64,000 bases of DNA from Pollenia angustigena (GCA_930367215.1 OV884056.1:85199285-85263284), one strand, 5' to 3'; shown: positions 32,935 through 44,503, numbered from the stretch's first letter. Notes: a model not told the origin generated them from the sequence alone. Numbers and translations: made by a program.

Positions 32935-33672
32935 CTTAAGGTGTCAAATCACACGATCTTGGCGATTTTTGAACTTTTCTCTCAAAAAATCAATCGTTTC
33001 TCTTGCTGTGTGGCAAGTAGCACCATCCTTTTGAAATCACATATTCTCTACGCTATTTTCCGCCATATAACGCTTCGGATAAGCTCCCTGTAGCGATTTA
33101 CATTGACCGTAATCGCATTTCCATTTTCAAAAAAATGTAGTCCGATGATTCTTCCTGGCTTGTGGTCAGCCACACCAAACCGTCATTTTTGTGGATGTTA
33201 TGATTGCTCTAAGATCACTCTTGAATTCTCTTCACAATAAATGCGTAAATTCGCTTGTTAAAGTAAAAATTGAGCATGAAATGGGCTTCGTCGTTGAAGA
33301 TTATTTTGTTAGAAAATTCTCATTTTCTTCTTGTTTTTCGATGGCCAAAGAAACGAATTGCCGACGTAATACGTGGTCAGCTGGTTTTAGTTCTTCGGTC
33401 AGCTAAAACTTAAAAGCCTTTTGATGGAGATCATGATGCAAAATGTTGAATAGTGTGAAATGTTTGATTGTTTGTTCTTCAACACTTCTGCAATATATCG
33501 GTTGAACGACCACTACGTTGATAAATTCTGCTTCTGTTATCATGAACGTATCCATTTCATCAAATTTCTTAACCATCAGCTGGACGGCACGATTTGTTGG
33601 AGCAGTTTCTCTACCGAATTTTGTTCTTAATTTCCTAATTACATCTTGAAAACTTTTGCCTTGAGAGTTTTA
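32935..33672 (-). pseudogene. mariner-family transposase pseudogene, different subfamily
   Basis: Minus-strand pieces read QDVIRKLRTKFGRETAPTNR and VQLMVKKFDEM (DNA-binding region). KIIFNDEAHFMLNFYFNKRIYA follows (first catalytic Asp), then ATCHTARETIDFLREKF and DRVI near the second and third Asp region. Stops and frameshifts are frequent, and the region beyond the second Asp ends abruptly at 32935. It differs from the DD41D copies nearby (NDEAHF versus SDEAHF) and abuts the next mariner at 33740. Confidence 0.85.
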
Positions 33673-33739
33673 TTTGTTATATATCTTTAGTTTTTCTAAA
33701 ATATTTGGATAAAGTTTCCTGACGATCTGACCTAAGCAA

Positions 33740-35082
33740 CCCTTCAACAATAAATTTCATTATTTTTATTAAGAATAAAAATTGAGAATAAAGCACGAAT
33801 AACAAAATCTTGTAAATTGAAATTTTGTATGGAACAAAATATTGGCCAAATGGTCGGCGGCACACCTTCATCCGATTCGATTCGATTTCGATGACACTGA
33901 GCCATAATTGAGGTTCTACGCCGTAAATGTGCCGAATTATTTCATCCTTTAGCTCTTGAATTGTTGCTGGCTTATCGACGTATATCTTTTTTTTTTTTTT
34001 TCAAAAAACCCCAAAGAAAGAAGTCAAATCACATGATCTTGGCGGCCAATTGACATCGCAACCACGTGAGATAACACGGCCCATGAATTTGTCGCGCAAA
34101 AGAGCCATTGTTTTGTTAGCTGTGTGCCAAGTGGCACCGTCCTGTTGAAACCACATATCGTCCACATCCATATCTTCCAATTCGGGCCATAAAAAGTTCG
34201 TTATCATCTCACGATTGCGAACACAATTCACAGTAACTGCCTGACCCGCCTCATTATGGAAAAAATACGGCCCGATGATGCCGCCAGCCCATAAACCGCA
34301 CCAAACAGTCACTCTTTGTGGGTGCATTGGTTTTTCGACAATCACTCTTTAGGTGGAAGTACATAGCACGCGTTAGTTCGTCGACGAGTATCGTGCGTTT
34401 AAAAACTTTAGTGCGTAAAAAATTGCAAGTTACACAGCACGCGTTACAAAAGCCATTCCTGTCAGCTGTTTTTTATTTGTTTACTTATTTGTGCATTGAA
34501 AACGAGTTCGAAAATATATCAAGATTTTTTTATTTTATTGAATTTATTCTTTTTATATAAATATTGCATGTTTTTTAAGCTCATCAATAAGCTTTTCTTT
34601 CATGATTCACAAATTTGTTATTCTTTTTATTGTCAGCTGATTACTGAATACACAACGCGTTAAAAAGTTTAAAGTTAAGCGTCAAAATATTTTGCATGTA
34701 GCTTGTTCTATGAAAATGCACTAGTTAATCTTTTTTTGACAGAAGTCTACAGAGCGCTAGCGCCCTAACGTGTGTTATGTACTTCTACCTTTATATTTAT
34801 ATTCGCCCAAATGCGGAAATTCTGCTTATTGACGAATTCACTGAATTAAAAATGTGCCTCATCACTTAAGATGATTTGCACGATATGCATTTTGATTTTA
34901 ACGCCCATTTTCACAAGAAGCCTGAATAACTTTAACGCGTTGCTCGATTGTGTATCTTTCCAGGGTTCAAATTGAGTTAGTCTCAACTTGAGGAATGTCA
35001 ATTTAAATGCAGAAAAAAACTTGCCGTTTAGGTGTGGTTCACATTCAACATCCTTAAAATTTAACCACCCTAGAATAAAAAT
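33740..35082 (-). pseudogene. DD41D mariner, internally deleted, with TIR insertion
   Basis: The 5' TIR, read on the minus strand, is GGGTGGTTAAATTTTAAGGA followed by TGTTGAATGTGAACC, close to the intact mariner at 12163. The start codon is changed to CTG, ERYTIEQRVKVIQ is readable, and a deletion joins the codons for NAYRA to LSDEAHF. After the insertion at 34352-34799 the frame continues as VEKPMHPQRVTVWCGLWAGG, DDMWFQQDGATWHTA and RSCDLTSFFGV (34001-34345), where a T-run expansion destroys the third Asp region. C-terminal HLANILFH is visible near 33840. Confidence 0.9.
34352..34799. mobile_element. 0.45-kb TIR element inside the mariner
   Basis: The left end GGTGGAAGTACATAGCACGC and the reverse complement of the right end GGTAGAAGTACATAACACAC agree over about 25 bases (both reach GTTAG). 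TTTA borders both sides. Excising it restores the mariner frame order from CGACAATCACTC to TATTCGCCCAAAT. A Harbinger-like (TTA) or other 4-bp class is possible. No coding frame is recognised. Confidence 0.75.
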
Positions 35083-35310
35083 GGCAGTAAAATGAAAATG
35101 TTACCACATATTTAGACACCCGTTATATTTTTCTGTTGTAATTGCGTCATGGTGAAGGGTATATAACATTCGGCATAGCCGAATAAAGCCCTCTTGCTTG
35201 TTATACTTAAATATTTATTAACTGAATCTGGCTTAACTGGTCTAACAGTGAGTAGTAAAAGCATTTTAAATAATTAAGACTTTTTTTTTTTGTTTTATTA
35301 TTTATATAAA

Positions 35311-35752
35311 TATTTTTAATATTTTTAATTAGGCTTAAGTTCATCAAATTTAATTTTCATTAAATTATTTTTATGAAAAAACAGAAGTAAGGAAAAACAT
35401 GTAAAATAAATTAAAATGGATAATCATTCAAAGCAAATTTCGATCTACCAAAGGTTAAATACAATTTGGTTTAAGGATTGATGTTTGACTATTGACGTCA
35501 GCAGTCGTCGATGGCTGCGAGTGTTAAACGGCAAGCCCTCTGAAGAGATTGAGTGGTTGCAATCGAAACATGTAAGGGTAACCTGTCCGTAAAAAACGCC
35601 TGGGTTCGAGCCCAGCTTCAGTCAAGAATGAAAAATTATCTGTAAATTTTAATTAATTTCATGTTGTAAAATACCTTTCTTCATAAAAATAATTTAATAA
35701 AAATTAAATTTGATGAACTTAAAAGCCTAATTAAAACTATTAAAAATTTGGA
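35311..35752 (+). mobile_element. tRNA-like TIR element, copy B (most complete)
   Basis: Long inverted ends of about 60 bases are present: TTTTTAATTAGGCTTAAGTT and AACTTAAAAGCCTAATTAAAA, both adjoining CATCAAATTTAATTTT / ATTATTTTTATGAA. The interior carries TGGCTGCGAGTG (A-box-like, about 35513), GATTGAGTGGTTGCAATCG and GGGTTCGAGCCC (B-box-like, about 35602-35613). The combination resembles a tRNA-derived SINE enclosed by DNA-transposon-type ends. It may instead be a MITE that captured tRNA-like sequence. Confidence 0.75.
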
Positions 35753-36059
35753 TTAAAAACCATAAACAGTTCAACAAGATAACCACAATACTAATTATTT
35801 ATATAAATATTTGTAAAATTAAGAAAAAAACCACTCCTTTTGTTGAGAATAATTTTATTCTCAAATAATTTTCAAACCATTTTTAGACACTCGAGATGAG
35901 GCTTGATTTTAAGTTATTGTTAATTTGATATCAAGTCTCTTCGGTTTACTGTAAACAAGTAAAAATTATTCTAAAATAAACTTATTGATATTTGATTATG
36001 TAATACAAATAAATATTATTAATTTATAACTTTCTTTTCTCTCTCTATTTCTTTTCAGG

Positions 36060-36740
36060 TTCGTTGATAAAACAGTTTCTTTCTTTTAAAAAAATGAAAC
36101 TTAAATAAATGCTGAATCTTATATTCCCACAATAGCTAAAAAATTTTATATATATACCAACAAAACTATACAACATATGTAGCTCTAGCATATACCAATA
36201 CATATACATGTATTATGTATGTTATTTAAAACACTTAGTAAAATTCCTACTTGTATATAAAGTATTTTTTTAAAAAACACACAAATACATTCATACATCT
36301 CAATTAAAACACACATATTGTAGAGATAATCCATATTAATAATTTATTTAATATAGTGAACATAATTAACATTTTCCCTTTTAACAACAAAATTAACATT
36401 TCAGTTTAAATATCATCAAAGAACTTAATTAATTCATAATAATTCAATTCATATTTACATTCACATTAAATTTATATTTAAGCTTAAAAAAAATATGTAA
36501 ATTAAATAATAAAACAGTTAATACATTTAACAAAACAACTTAAATATTCAATTAAGATAACAAAAAAAAAAAAAAAAAAATTATATTTTTGCTAGAAATT
36601 TTTTGCTTATTTTTTATTAAATTTATAAATTTATTTACTAGAAATAATCTAGCCAGAGTTAAAGGACTTATAGTTTTAATATTTGTTTTACTTATTAACT
36701 TTTTTATTTAATTTAATTATTTTAATAAAAATAAAGATAT
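36060..36740 (+). other. possible terminal exon and 3' UTR of a host gene
   Basis: TTTCTTTTCTCTCTCTATTTCTTTTCAG ends at 36059, the strongest splice-acceptor-like sequence in the window apart from the one at 40084. All frames after it close within about 20 codons (for example FVDKTVSFF-stop or SLIKQFLSFKKMKLK-stop). Several hundred bases of UTR-like A/T/C-rich sequence with ATATAC repeats follow, with AATAAA-type words near 36727. No donor exon in the window can be paired with it, so it remains a suggestion. Confidence 0.3.
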
Positions 36741-36895
36741 TTAAATTTTCTTTCTTTTTGCTATATTGATGAATTTTGTAAATGTGTCGTAAGGCGAGTG
36801 TAAATTTTACTTCTGCTGTTTATTTTTCTCTCTAATCTTTTTAAATAATTAAATTTTTGTTTAAAGGTTTTTAATTTTTATTTTTTTTATTCAAC

Positions 36896-37368
36896 TGAAG
36901 CTCAGCCGCGAATAGCAGAGCAAAAAAACGTTTTTAACAGGCAAGATTATTAATTTTTTATTTTTTTTTTAGATTATTAAAAATAATGATAATAAAAGCT
37001 TTTATGCAAAATATCAACAAATTTAAAACATAAATCACATGCAAATTTACAGTTTTTAAATTTTTTTTAAGTAGAAAAACGTTTTAAAAACGTTCTTTTA
37101 CTACGCAAAGCATTATGACTGGTGGCTTTTAAAACGTTATTCCACGTTTAAAACCATTTACTTTGTATCATTTTTAAGTTACTTACAACGTTCTTCCACT
37201 AGCTGACTCGTTGTATGTTCTTTTTAAAAGCTTTAAGGTGCATAATTTTGGATGATTTGAGGTTTAAACAGTGTACGGGAGTAGTGTTAACGGATATCTG
37301 CTAAAACAAAACAGTTTTTGCAAAAGTGTCTCTCACAACGTTATTCGCGGCTGTGCTTCAACTTATAT
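36896..37368. mobile_element. AGCCGCGAATA-ended element, copy 2
   Basis: The left end AACTGAAGCTCAGCCGCGAA and the reverse complement of the right end AGTTGAAGCACAGCCGCGAA form an imperfect TIR of about 20 bp. The 0.47-kb interior matches the two halves of copy 1 at 26494-28107. No coding frame. Confidence 0.75.
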
Positions 37369-37794
37369 TTAAATATTAAGCATGATTTTTTTAACTACTT
37401 CATAATTTTTCTTAATGTTCTATAAAAGAGTATAAAAAAGGTTTTTATATATGCGTTTTGAAACAATTGCCTTTTCATATTTAACCCATAACGACAAAAA
37501 GCTATTAACCCTAGGAATTAGTTGCCATCCATACATGTATTTGGGAATCAAACACTCAACAGAAATTCAAAATGTGAACAAACCCAACTAACATTTGGTA
37601 TCATAATCGAATCTTTTAAGGATGTTAACATTTGTCCTTAAAGTTGAACTGGAAGAGGTCAACAAGGAAAAGAAAGACAAAAACATGAAAAACAAAAAAA
37701 TGTACTTTGGACTTCAAGAAAGAAGAATTCTTGACAAAAAGTACGAAAAAAAGAATTAAGGAAGAACGTGTTAATCAATAAAAAAAATATGTAA

Positions 37795-38087
37795 TCATTC
37801 AAAAAACAAATTTCGATCAACCAAAGTTAAAATACCATTTGGTTTAAAGATTGATGTATGACTATTGACAGCCAGCCGTCGTCAAAGGCGATGAGTGTTA
37901 AACGGCAAACCGCACTGAAGAGATTTTGTGGTTACAATCGAACCATGTCAGGGCAACCTGTCCGTTAAAACCTAAATTCGATTCCCATCTCAGTCAATAA
38001 TGAAAAATGATCAAGAAATTTGAATTAATTTCATTTTGTAAAATTCGTTTCTTCATAAAAATAATTTAATGAAAATTTAATTTGATT
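37795..38087 (+). mobile_element. tRNA-like TIR element, copy C, 5' truncated
   Basis: It begins at AATCATTCAAAAAACAAATT and follows copy B through GAGTGTTAAACGGCAAACC, GTGGTTACAATCG, a weakened B-box (AAATTCGATTCCC) and the right-end CTTCATAAAAATAATTTAAT. It then stops before the outermost TIR bases. Confidence 0.75.
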
Positions 38088-38089
38088 CT

Positions 38090-39175
38090 TTTTCAATCGC
38101 TTAAGTGATAAATTAGTTTTTATCATTAAAAGTAATGTAAAAAGACTCATTTAGTTGATCACTCAAATGCTAACTGGGAAACGCTAGTGTAGAACCACAA
38201 TTACAAATGACATGCGTTACGGGTCGTCGCGTAATTAAAATAGTGCTGTGAGGGTATAAGAATTCAAAGAATGTATTTCTCCAGGCTGTACTTGCTTCTT
38301 TCAAAACCTTTCAATACAGTAAACTATTTGTACCTATACTCCTAGAATAGACTGCATGAGGAGTCTGCAAAAATTTGTTATGTTTCCTTGCGTGTCGTAC
38401 GTAGCGGCAGCATGCATCGCACGTTGTTGCAAACACAAAACATTTACTAAAAATACCCCAAACTCAGATTAATTATTTATAGAATGTGTGAATGTTTTGT
38501 TGTATGTATTTTTCTGCGTGTATTTTTCATTCCCTTGTTGATTTTTGAGAGTATTTTTTATATCCGCAGTTTTAAAGCAAAAAAATGCTTTACGTTAAGC
38601 ATTTGTTTCTGTTTCTTCTACACTTTTCTTCAGTATATGATCATGAGAGTGACGCTACAGTATAAAGTTTATGGTTGGGCCTTCATATTAAATCGAAAAG
38701 TAAATTTTATAAAAAAAATTTCTTGAGCTCTAAACTTAATATTTATAAGATTTTGGTTGAGAGTAAAATGTAAGCTTTGCGTAGAAGAACGATTTAATTT
38801 TAATACGGGTTATATACAAATCTACCACGCCCCACAGTTAAATATGAGCTTGGGCTATATAGCGCTTTACCATCAAAATCTACTTGGGTTAAAGTTCAAA
38901 ACTATTGATTATTTTTAGTGTTAGACAGATGGACATTCTTAATCGATTGAGTAATTGCATATATAAAAATCGGTATAAATCAAAAAAGTTCCAAGGGAAG
39001 GTTCCATTGGCATACGCAATAATGCACAGCTCATGTGGATCCAGCAATTAATACCCGTTGTGTTACCATGTTTTACTGTTTCTCAGGGGTCCTATTGTTA
39101 CTTGCCTGCCGACATTTTCACTCAGCCAGCCGGTTGATTCAATAAAGTAGTGGATTTTATTTAAATCAATGTCAG
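38090..39175. other. no gene recognised
   Basis: Mixed-composition DNA without TIRs or supported coding frames. An 80-codon frame at 38484-38726 is Phe/Ile-rich and in AT-rich DNA, and is not convincing. Confidence 0.45.
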
Positions 39176-39179
39176 ATAG

Positions 39180-39392
39180 ACAAGTTTTGTCCCCAAGGGT
39201 TCTTTCACTAAACAGTTTGATGAGTCAGGTCTCCGAAGGTTTAGCAATGACAGTGAAGATGTTACGTTGACTACTCTTCAGCCTTGGCATCGCAACTTCT
39301 ACACAAGTCATTGTAAGGAAGTCCTAGACTCTGGGCGTGCTTCTCTAATGGCCAATTATAACCAACATTTAGTTCCTGAGGTAAAGTTTTGA
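39180..39392 (+). other. unexplained 70-codon open stretch, possible exon or pseudogene
   Basis: Between a stop at 39177-39179 and TGA at 39390-39392 lies an open frame without a suitable start. It reads FVPKGSFTKQFDESGLRRFS, then LTTLQPWHRNFYTSHCKEVL and RASLMANYNQHLVPE. Its composition is protein-like and its GC is higher than its neighbours'. GAG|GTAAAG at 39381 could be a splice donor, but no strong acceptor precedes it. I do not recognise the product; it may be an exon or a fragment of an old coding element. Confidence 0.25.
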
Positions 39393-40084
39393 AAGCTTTA
39401 AAGCCTGCCGAATCGTTTTTTCATCAATAATTGGCCAGATTTATCTGGTTACCCCACATTTAGTTCAGAGATGGTTCGATGACAAGCTATAGCATAAAAT
39501 TTGTATGCGATAATACGCTTACTCTCCGAGAGCGAAGCAGCTTTATCATAAGTTGAACCGTTCCAATTCAAATTGGTGTCTGCGTGCGCACACGAGTAAG
39601 CCATACAGTTTCCATATATGCCCGCTTAAGGGTTACCACTGAATGTGCCGCTATCTCATCCCAAAAGATAAGCAACACAATATGGAATTATTCTTTTAAA
39701 GCGTTTTCAAGTCTTTTTTGGAAAACTAATTGTTTAAGCGCATATATAAAAGCATTTATATCTTTTTTTTATAAACTTTAAAATATATAAAAAATTTATC
39801 AATATATTTTGTGTAAACTATAAAAATATTCTTATTTTACAAACTAACGCATTTTGAATCAAATCATTTACAAAAAATATATAAAACTCTTCCTCTCTTT
39901 CTCTGCTAAAAACAAAAATACACTCACTATACAACAACAACTATTTTGCTACACTGAACAAAATCTTTAAAATTAAATGCATAACGCTTAAATGGTGAAG
40001 CTTTTCTCTGTTGCTATAAATTTTATTTCTCTATATTGTAATGCTTTTTTTCTCTCTCTCTCTAAATCTCAAAATTATTTACAG

Positions 40085-40883
40085 TGGTTTGTATGTGAAA
40101 CTTTATTAAAACAAAACTTATAAAATTAAAATTTAAAACAAAATTTTTGGAATGTTTGTCTAAATTAATAAAAAAAATATATTAACTAAAAAAATAATAA
40201 AAAAAAAAATGGTTTAATAAGAACACTTACAACTTTAAAGCACCAAATCTAATCAATTATTCATATCTCTGTCAATTATTAAAAAATATATTTTTTTTTT
40301 AAACTTAAAAAATTAAAAAAAAAAATTTGCCTATTGGTATTGAAATCACACCGAACTTTGTTGTTATTTATTCTTCTTACCTCAAAAAATTTATGATTAA
40401 TTTTATTGAATGTTTATTTGTGTTTGAAATAAATCAAAATTTTGTTTGATTTTGCAAAAATTTCTTTAAAAAAAACTTTTCAACACTTTCAAAACTTTTT
40501 TTTTTTAAACTACAACAAAACAATTAAACATAAACTTAAAAAAAAAAAAAATATACATATAATACAATTTAAATAAAAATGTCACGTGAAAATTCACCAC
40601 GTCATAGTTTTAGACGGTTACCGAGAGACCAACCGCAGCAGCAACAGCAACATAATCAACAACTAAAACAGCCATATCAACAGCCACCCATTATGGAACA
40701 CAGTGCAAGTGGCCGAGGGGGGCCACCTTCCCTTTCTACATCGGCTTCAAACATAACCACCGTTCATGAGGATGGCAACGATGAGAATTCAATGTTGCCA
40801 CCTTTAAGCGGCTCGGGACCAAGTAGACAACGTTCTTTAAGAGATCGCCTTAAAGACGGCATAACCGGCAGCTTTTCATGGCA
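40085..40883 (+). CDS. 5' exon of a host gene: UTR plus 101 N-terminal codons
   Basis: A polypyrimidine acceptor (TTTTTTTCTCTCTCTCTCT..TTTACAG, ending 40084) precedes an AT-rich leader. ATG at 40579 sits in a good fly context (AAATAAAAATGTC). The coding part ends at 40883, where TGGCA|GTAAGT is a consensus donor that splits the next codon after two bases. The peptide starts [20 protein letters not shown]. It has a CAG/CAA-encoded glutamine-rich segment (about residues 17-36), a Ser/Gly-rich disordered stretch, and an ordered-looking end [20 protein letters not shown] cannot name the gene. The low-complexity N-terminus followed by a conserved-looking amphipathic end suggests a cytosolic tail continuing in a downstream exon outside the window or beyond the following repeats. 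The acceptor assignment is less certain than the coding part. Confidence 0.7.
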
Positions 40884-40889
40884 GTAAGT
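40884..40889 (+). promoter_or_regulatory. splice donor GTAAGT
   Basis: Consensus 5' splice site that ends the coding exon at 40883 in phase 2. The frame would close after seven more bases if it were not spliced (TAA at 40885), supporting its use. Confidence 0.65.
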
Positions 40890-41020
40890 CTCATTTTTAG
40901 TTCAAAAACCACCTTCCATATTTTCACAGTTTTAAAATTTTGATTACATTAATCTTAAATTCTTTCGTTCTTTAATTGTATGTAGTTAGAGTTTGTTTTT
41001 GTTAATAATTTATTTAGACT

Positions 41021-41165
41021 CCTTTTACAACACCGAAATTGAAAGCCAGACAGATGAAGTTTGTTGATAAAGGGGTGACGCTGTAAGCGTGACAAACTTT
41101 ACTTTTTTCCTCTCTCGCCAGCAAAACTTAGTCTGCCTGCCTTTCAACTTCTGTATTGTAAAAGG
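41021..41165. mobile_element. foldback MITE with CCTTTTACAA ends
   Basis: Left CCTTTTACAACACCGAAATT and right AACTTCTGTATTGTAAAAGG are inverted, continuing through GAAAG(C)CAG(A/G)CAGA. About 145 bp, non-coding, in the presumptive intron after the host exon. Confidence 0.75.
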
Positions 41166-41785
41166 ATCTTAAAGATTTTTAAATAAGTTGGTTTCATTTT
41201 TTTTTACAGAAAAATGTCATATGTATTTTAAGAAAAAAATTTCAAGAGTAGATTTCTTTAACAAATTTCCTTCTAATTGTAATTTTAAACTTTTTTGCAC
41301 CCACCGTACTAAAAGCACTTTTTTTTAAATGATCTCAAGTTTTGTAGCACTCACTCGTCACATAACTTTTGTAAAATTTGTATATATTCCAATAAATTTT
41401 CCCAAATTAGTGGTTTGTATTCAGTCTTCCTTTTATAACAAAAAAAATAATATTTTACGATTATAAAAAGTTAACAACAAAAACCATTAAAACTCTAAAC
41501 TTAAGAAAAATTAATTAAAAATTTTTAACGTTTTTTATATACTCTTTAATTAATTTTGTAAATAATATCAAATTTTTAATAACATTTTGCAAAATTCCAT
41601 TCTTTTCTTAAACGATTTTTGGGAACTTTTAATTTCTCTAGTGCATAGTGAAGTTTTGGGAAATTTCATTATTTTTCGAAATTTAACTTATTTATAAAAT
41701 ATTTTATAAAATTTTAACATTTTATAGGAAATTTTATAAAGTTTGTTTAATTATAGTTAGTATTGCGGTTATTTTTTCGAACTGT

Positions 41786-42517
41786 GCCCATGTTCTGTAA
41801 CTCTCGCGTCCAGAAAGTTTTCGATTGAAATGTGTGAAATTAAACAAAAATGCCATAAATTTAAACAAACAGCTGTTTTTCTCACTAAACTGTGTCTGTT
41901 ACTTTTTTTTGGCGAGTACTAGCTGTCACGTAAGGAAATTACTCGCCAATTTAATTTACAGAAAAAGTGTGTCTGTAACATTTTGGTGAGAAAAGTTCCC
42001 GCTTTGAACTGTCAAATAAACTCTCGAATAAACCTGGGGCGAGAAAAAATTTTAACACTAAAAAACATTTTAAAATGCAAAATGCAAAGAATAATAATAA
42101 AAATATTTTATTCTTGGCACATTTTTCATTGTTTTATTATTTTGCTTTTAAAATTTTTATAAAATATACGAATGTCTTCAAAGCTCGTTTGCAAACAACA
42201 AACATTAAAGTCGCTCTTTACACAATTTTGCATAGCCGACGGTTGTGTTTTCGCCGCCGTCGTTGAAAAATTTTCAATTTAAGTAAATTTTGGCTGCCGT
42301 CAACGATATGTGTTGCTGGCGTTCTGAACGTCTGTAATGTCACATCGGCTTCGAGTGCAATATTATGACATTTATAACGTTACGATGTAATCTCTTTCGA
42401 TTGTTTTCGACATGAGTTACAGACACACATTTTTCTCACTTTTCGAGAAACGATGTAATATTTTGTTTCACATCTTTTCGATGCAAGAAGTTCTCACTAA
42501 AGTTACAGAACATGGGT
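41786..42517. mobile_element. TIR element with TCTGTAAC subterminal repeats, 5-bp flanks
   Basis: The left GCCCATGTTCTGTAACT and the reverse complement of the right ACCCATGTTCTGTAACT form ends flanked by ACTGT (41781-41785 and 42518-42522). TCTGT(T/A)AC and its complement recur inside (near 41897, 41971, 42331, 42415, 42500), along with ACTCGCC. No coding frame. A 5-bp duplication could again indicate Transib, but the ends do not begin with CAC. Confidence 0.65.
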
Positions 42518-42561
42518 ACTGTTTATGGTTTTTAATCCGAATTTTGATATTTTTTATCAGG

Positions 42562-42907
42562 CTAATGGCCATTTTCTCATTAGGCGATTATCTTTTTTCC
42601 CAACGAAAAACTGCACATTAAAGAAATTTGGTTTTCTCAATGTCTCATTTGCTTCGTTTTAATCGCAAAGCTAACCGGCACTCATATGCCAATTATATAT
42701 TTTCCTTTTATTTGCCGTACAGATAAATTCAATCAGCTGACTCCCATCTTTTACATGTATTTTGAGTGGCGTTGCCAGCTGAAAACTTTGTTTTTTGTCG
42801 GTATATTGAGAAACCCAAAATCGTTAACGGACAATTTATCGGTCCAATAAATTTATGTTGACATTAAGTAACAGACAGTTTGTTGATACATTGAGAAAAT
42901 GGCCATG
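42562..42907. mobile_element. possible TIR element with GGCCATTTTCTCA ends
   Basis: ATGGCCATTTTCTCAT near 42566 is repeated as ATTGAGAAAATGGCCAT near 42892-42908, and TTTTCTCAATGT words recur between them. No clear target duplication. Confidence 0.5.
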
Positions 42908-43408
42908 GAAATGGGAATTTAGCACATTTAAACGAAAACTTGTCTGTAGAAAATTTTAAGATATAAACCTGGAGGTTGTTTGTCCTATTAAGAATTTGCT
43001 ATTCAAGGCTACTCACATTGTATTTGTACTCAGTCACACTGTGCGAAAGTAAGATAAATATGTATGTAGATATTAAGTAATTAATCAAATTTATAAAGTT
43101 ATACAAATAAATTTTATTTCATATATTGGAACACATTATGTCAGGCAAAATGTCAGACATTTAAATGTCTTACTGCCTTGATTTATATTTCTAATACAGC
43201 AAGTGTCAATTATTTAAAAAAACTCACCATGAATAAATTTTTTAAACGCTGTTACCGTTATTTATAAACACTTATTAAATATGTTTAATAAGTTATTAGA
43301 ATTTTTAAAAATTTTAAATCTAAACATTTCAAATTTATGTATGCGTATTTACTCAAAATTCAATAGTTTTCAGTTGAAGCAAAACAATTTTTATTTTAAC
43401 ATAAAAGT

Positions 43409-44503
43409 CATATCGTCGGCTCAGAATTGGTTTGGCGCATATGTCAAAAAGTCGGAGTGGAGAAAAACGTCAAAGAAGATTTCCATGAAGATTTCTCAAA
43501 ATGTACCCGATAGAATTTTTTTTATATTTTTACCACTTCTTCAGGTATATGTTTTGAAGAAAAATGTAAATTTTTGCGCACTTTCATGAATAAAGTTAGA
43601 ATTTAATAGCATATATTTGAAAACGAAAAATATTGTTTTGTGCCGCATACGCCACTTTTCTAAAAAAAAAACAAAAAAAAGTGGCTTTTTGTGCTGCATA
43701 CGTATACTTATTGCGTGAGTGACTGACTCATTCATCATCGTACAGCCTAAACGCCTGAAGCTAAAGACTTGAAGTTTGGACCTGAGGTGAATCTCTCTCC
43801 AAATCGATCCACTAAGACGGGATTTTTAAAAATTCGAATGTTTAAGGGGTAAAAAGGGTAAATTCGGAAACCTTTTATCTCCAAAACTAAAAGAGATACA
43901 AAAAAACTGTAATACATATCGTTGTTCTTTTGAAAAATAAGTGGACAGGTGTGTGGTACTTTTTTGAAATTCGGCTCTTTTAGGGTGAAAACGGGTAAAA
44001 CCTGAATTTTGGTACGTTTTTGTCAGCCCATCTATCATTTGATACAATAAACCTAGAAATAAAGTTTATACCACATTCGATACTTATCAAAAAAATACAA
44101 ATACAAGTTTGGTACTTTTTCGAAATTCGAACGTTTAAGGGGTGAAAATCGTAACTATTTTTGGTACTTTTTTACAAAACATTTTGCATTTTACAACTTT
44201 TTATACCATAATGGGGGGGAAAAATAGCACCAAAAGGGGAAATACGGAAAATTTATTATCTTTCTTCTGCTTTTTGGTTCTACAACTGATATTTTTTAAT
44301 TATCGTTAATATTTGACCTCAAAACATAAAATTCAACATGCAATGTCCTGAATGAATGCTTTATATCTCAGAACCCACAAAAAATTTCGCAAAACAGATT
44401 TTGGATTCAAAAAGGGGGTGTTCAAAATATATATACCCCATACCTAACACAATTTTTTTTTTAAATGTTCGGTAGGTCAAACCAATTCTGAGCTGACGAT
44501 ATG
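43409..44503. mobile_element. 1.1-kb TIR element sharing the CATATCGTCGGCT terminus
   Basis: The left CATATCGTCGGCTCAGAATT and the reverse complement of the right CATATCGTCAGCTCAGAATT, each continuing GGTTTG(G/A)C, are near-perfect TIRs of about 27 bases. The first 13 bases equal the ends of the element at 4463-5099. The interior contains repeated TGGTACTTTTT(C/T)GAAATTCG and GGGTGAAAA words but no transposase. Confidence 0.8.
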
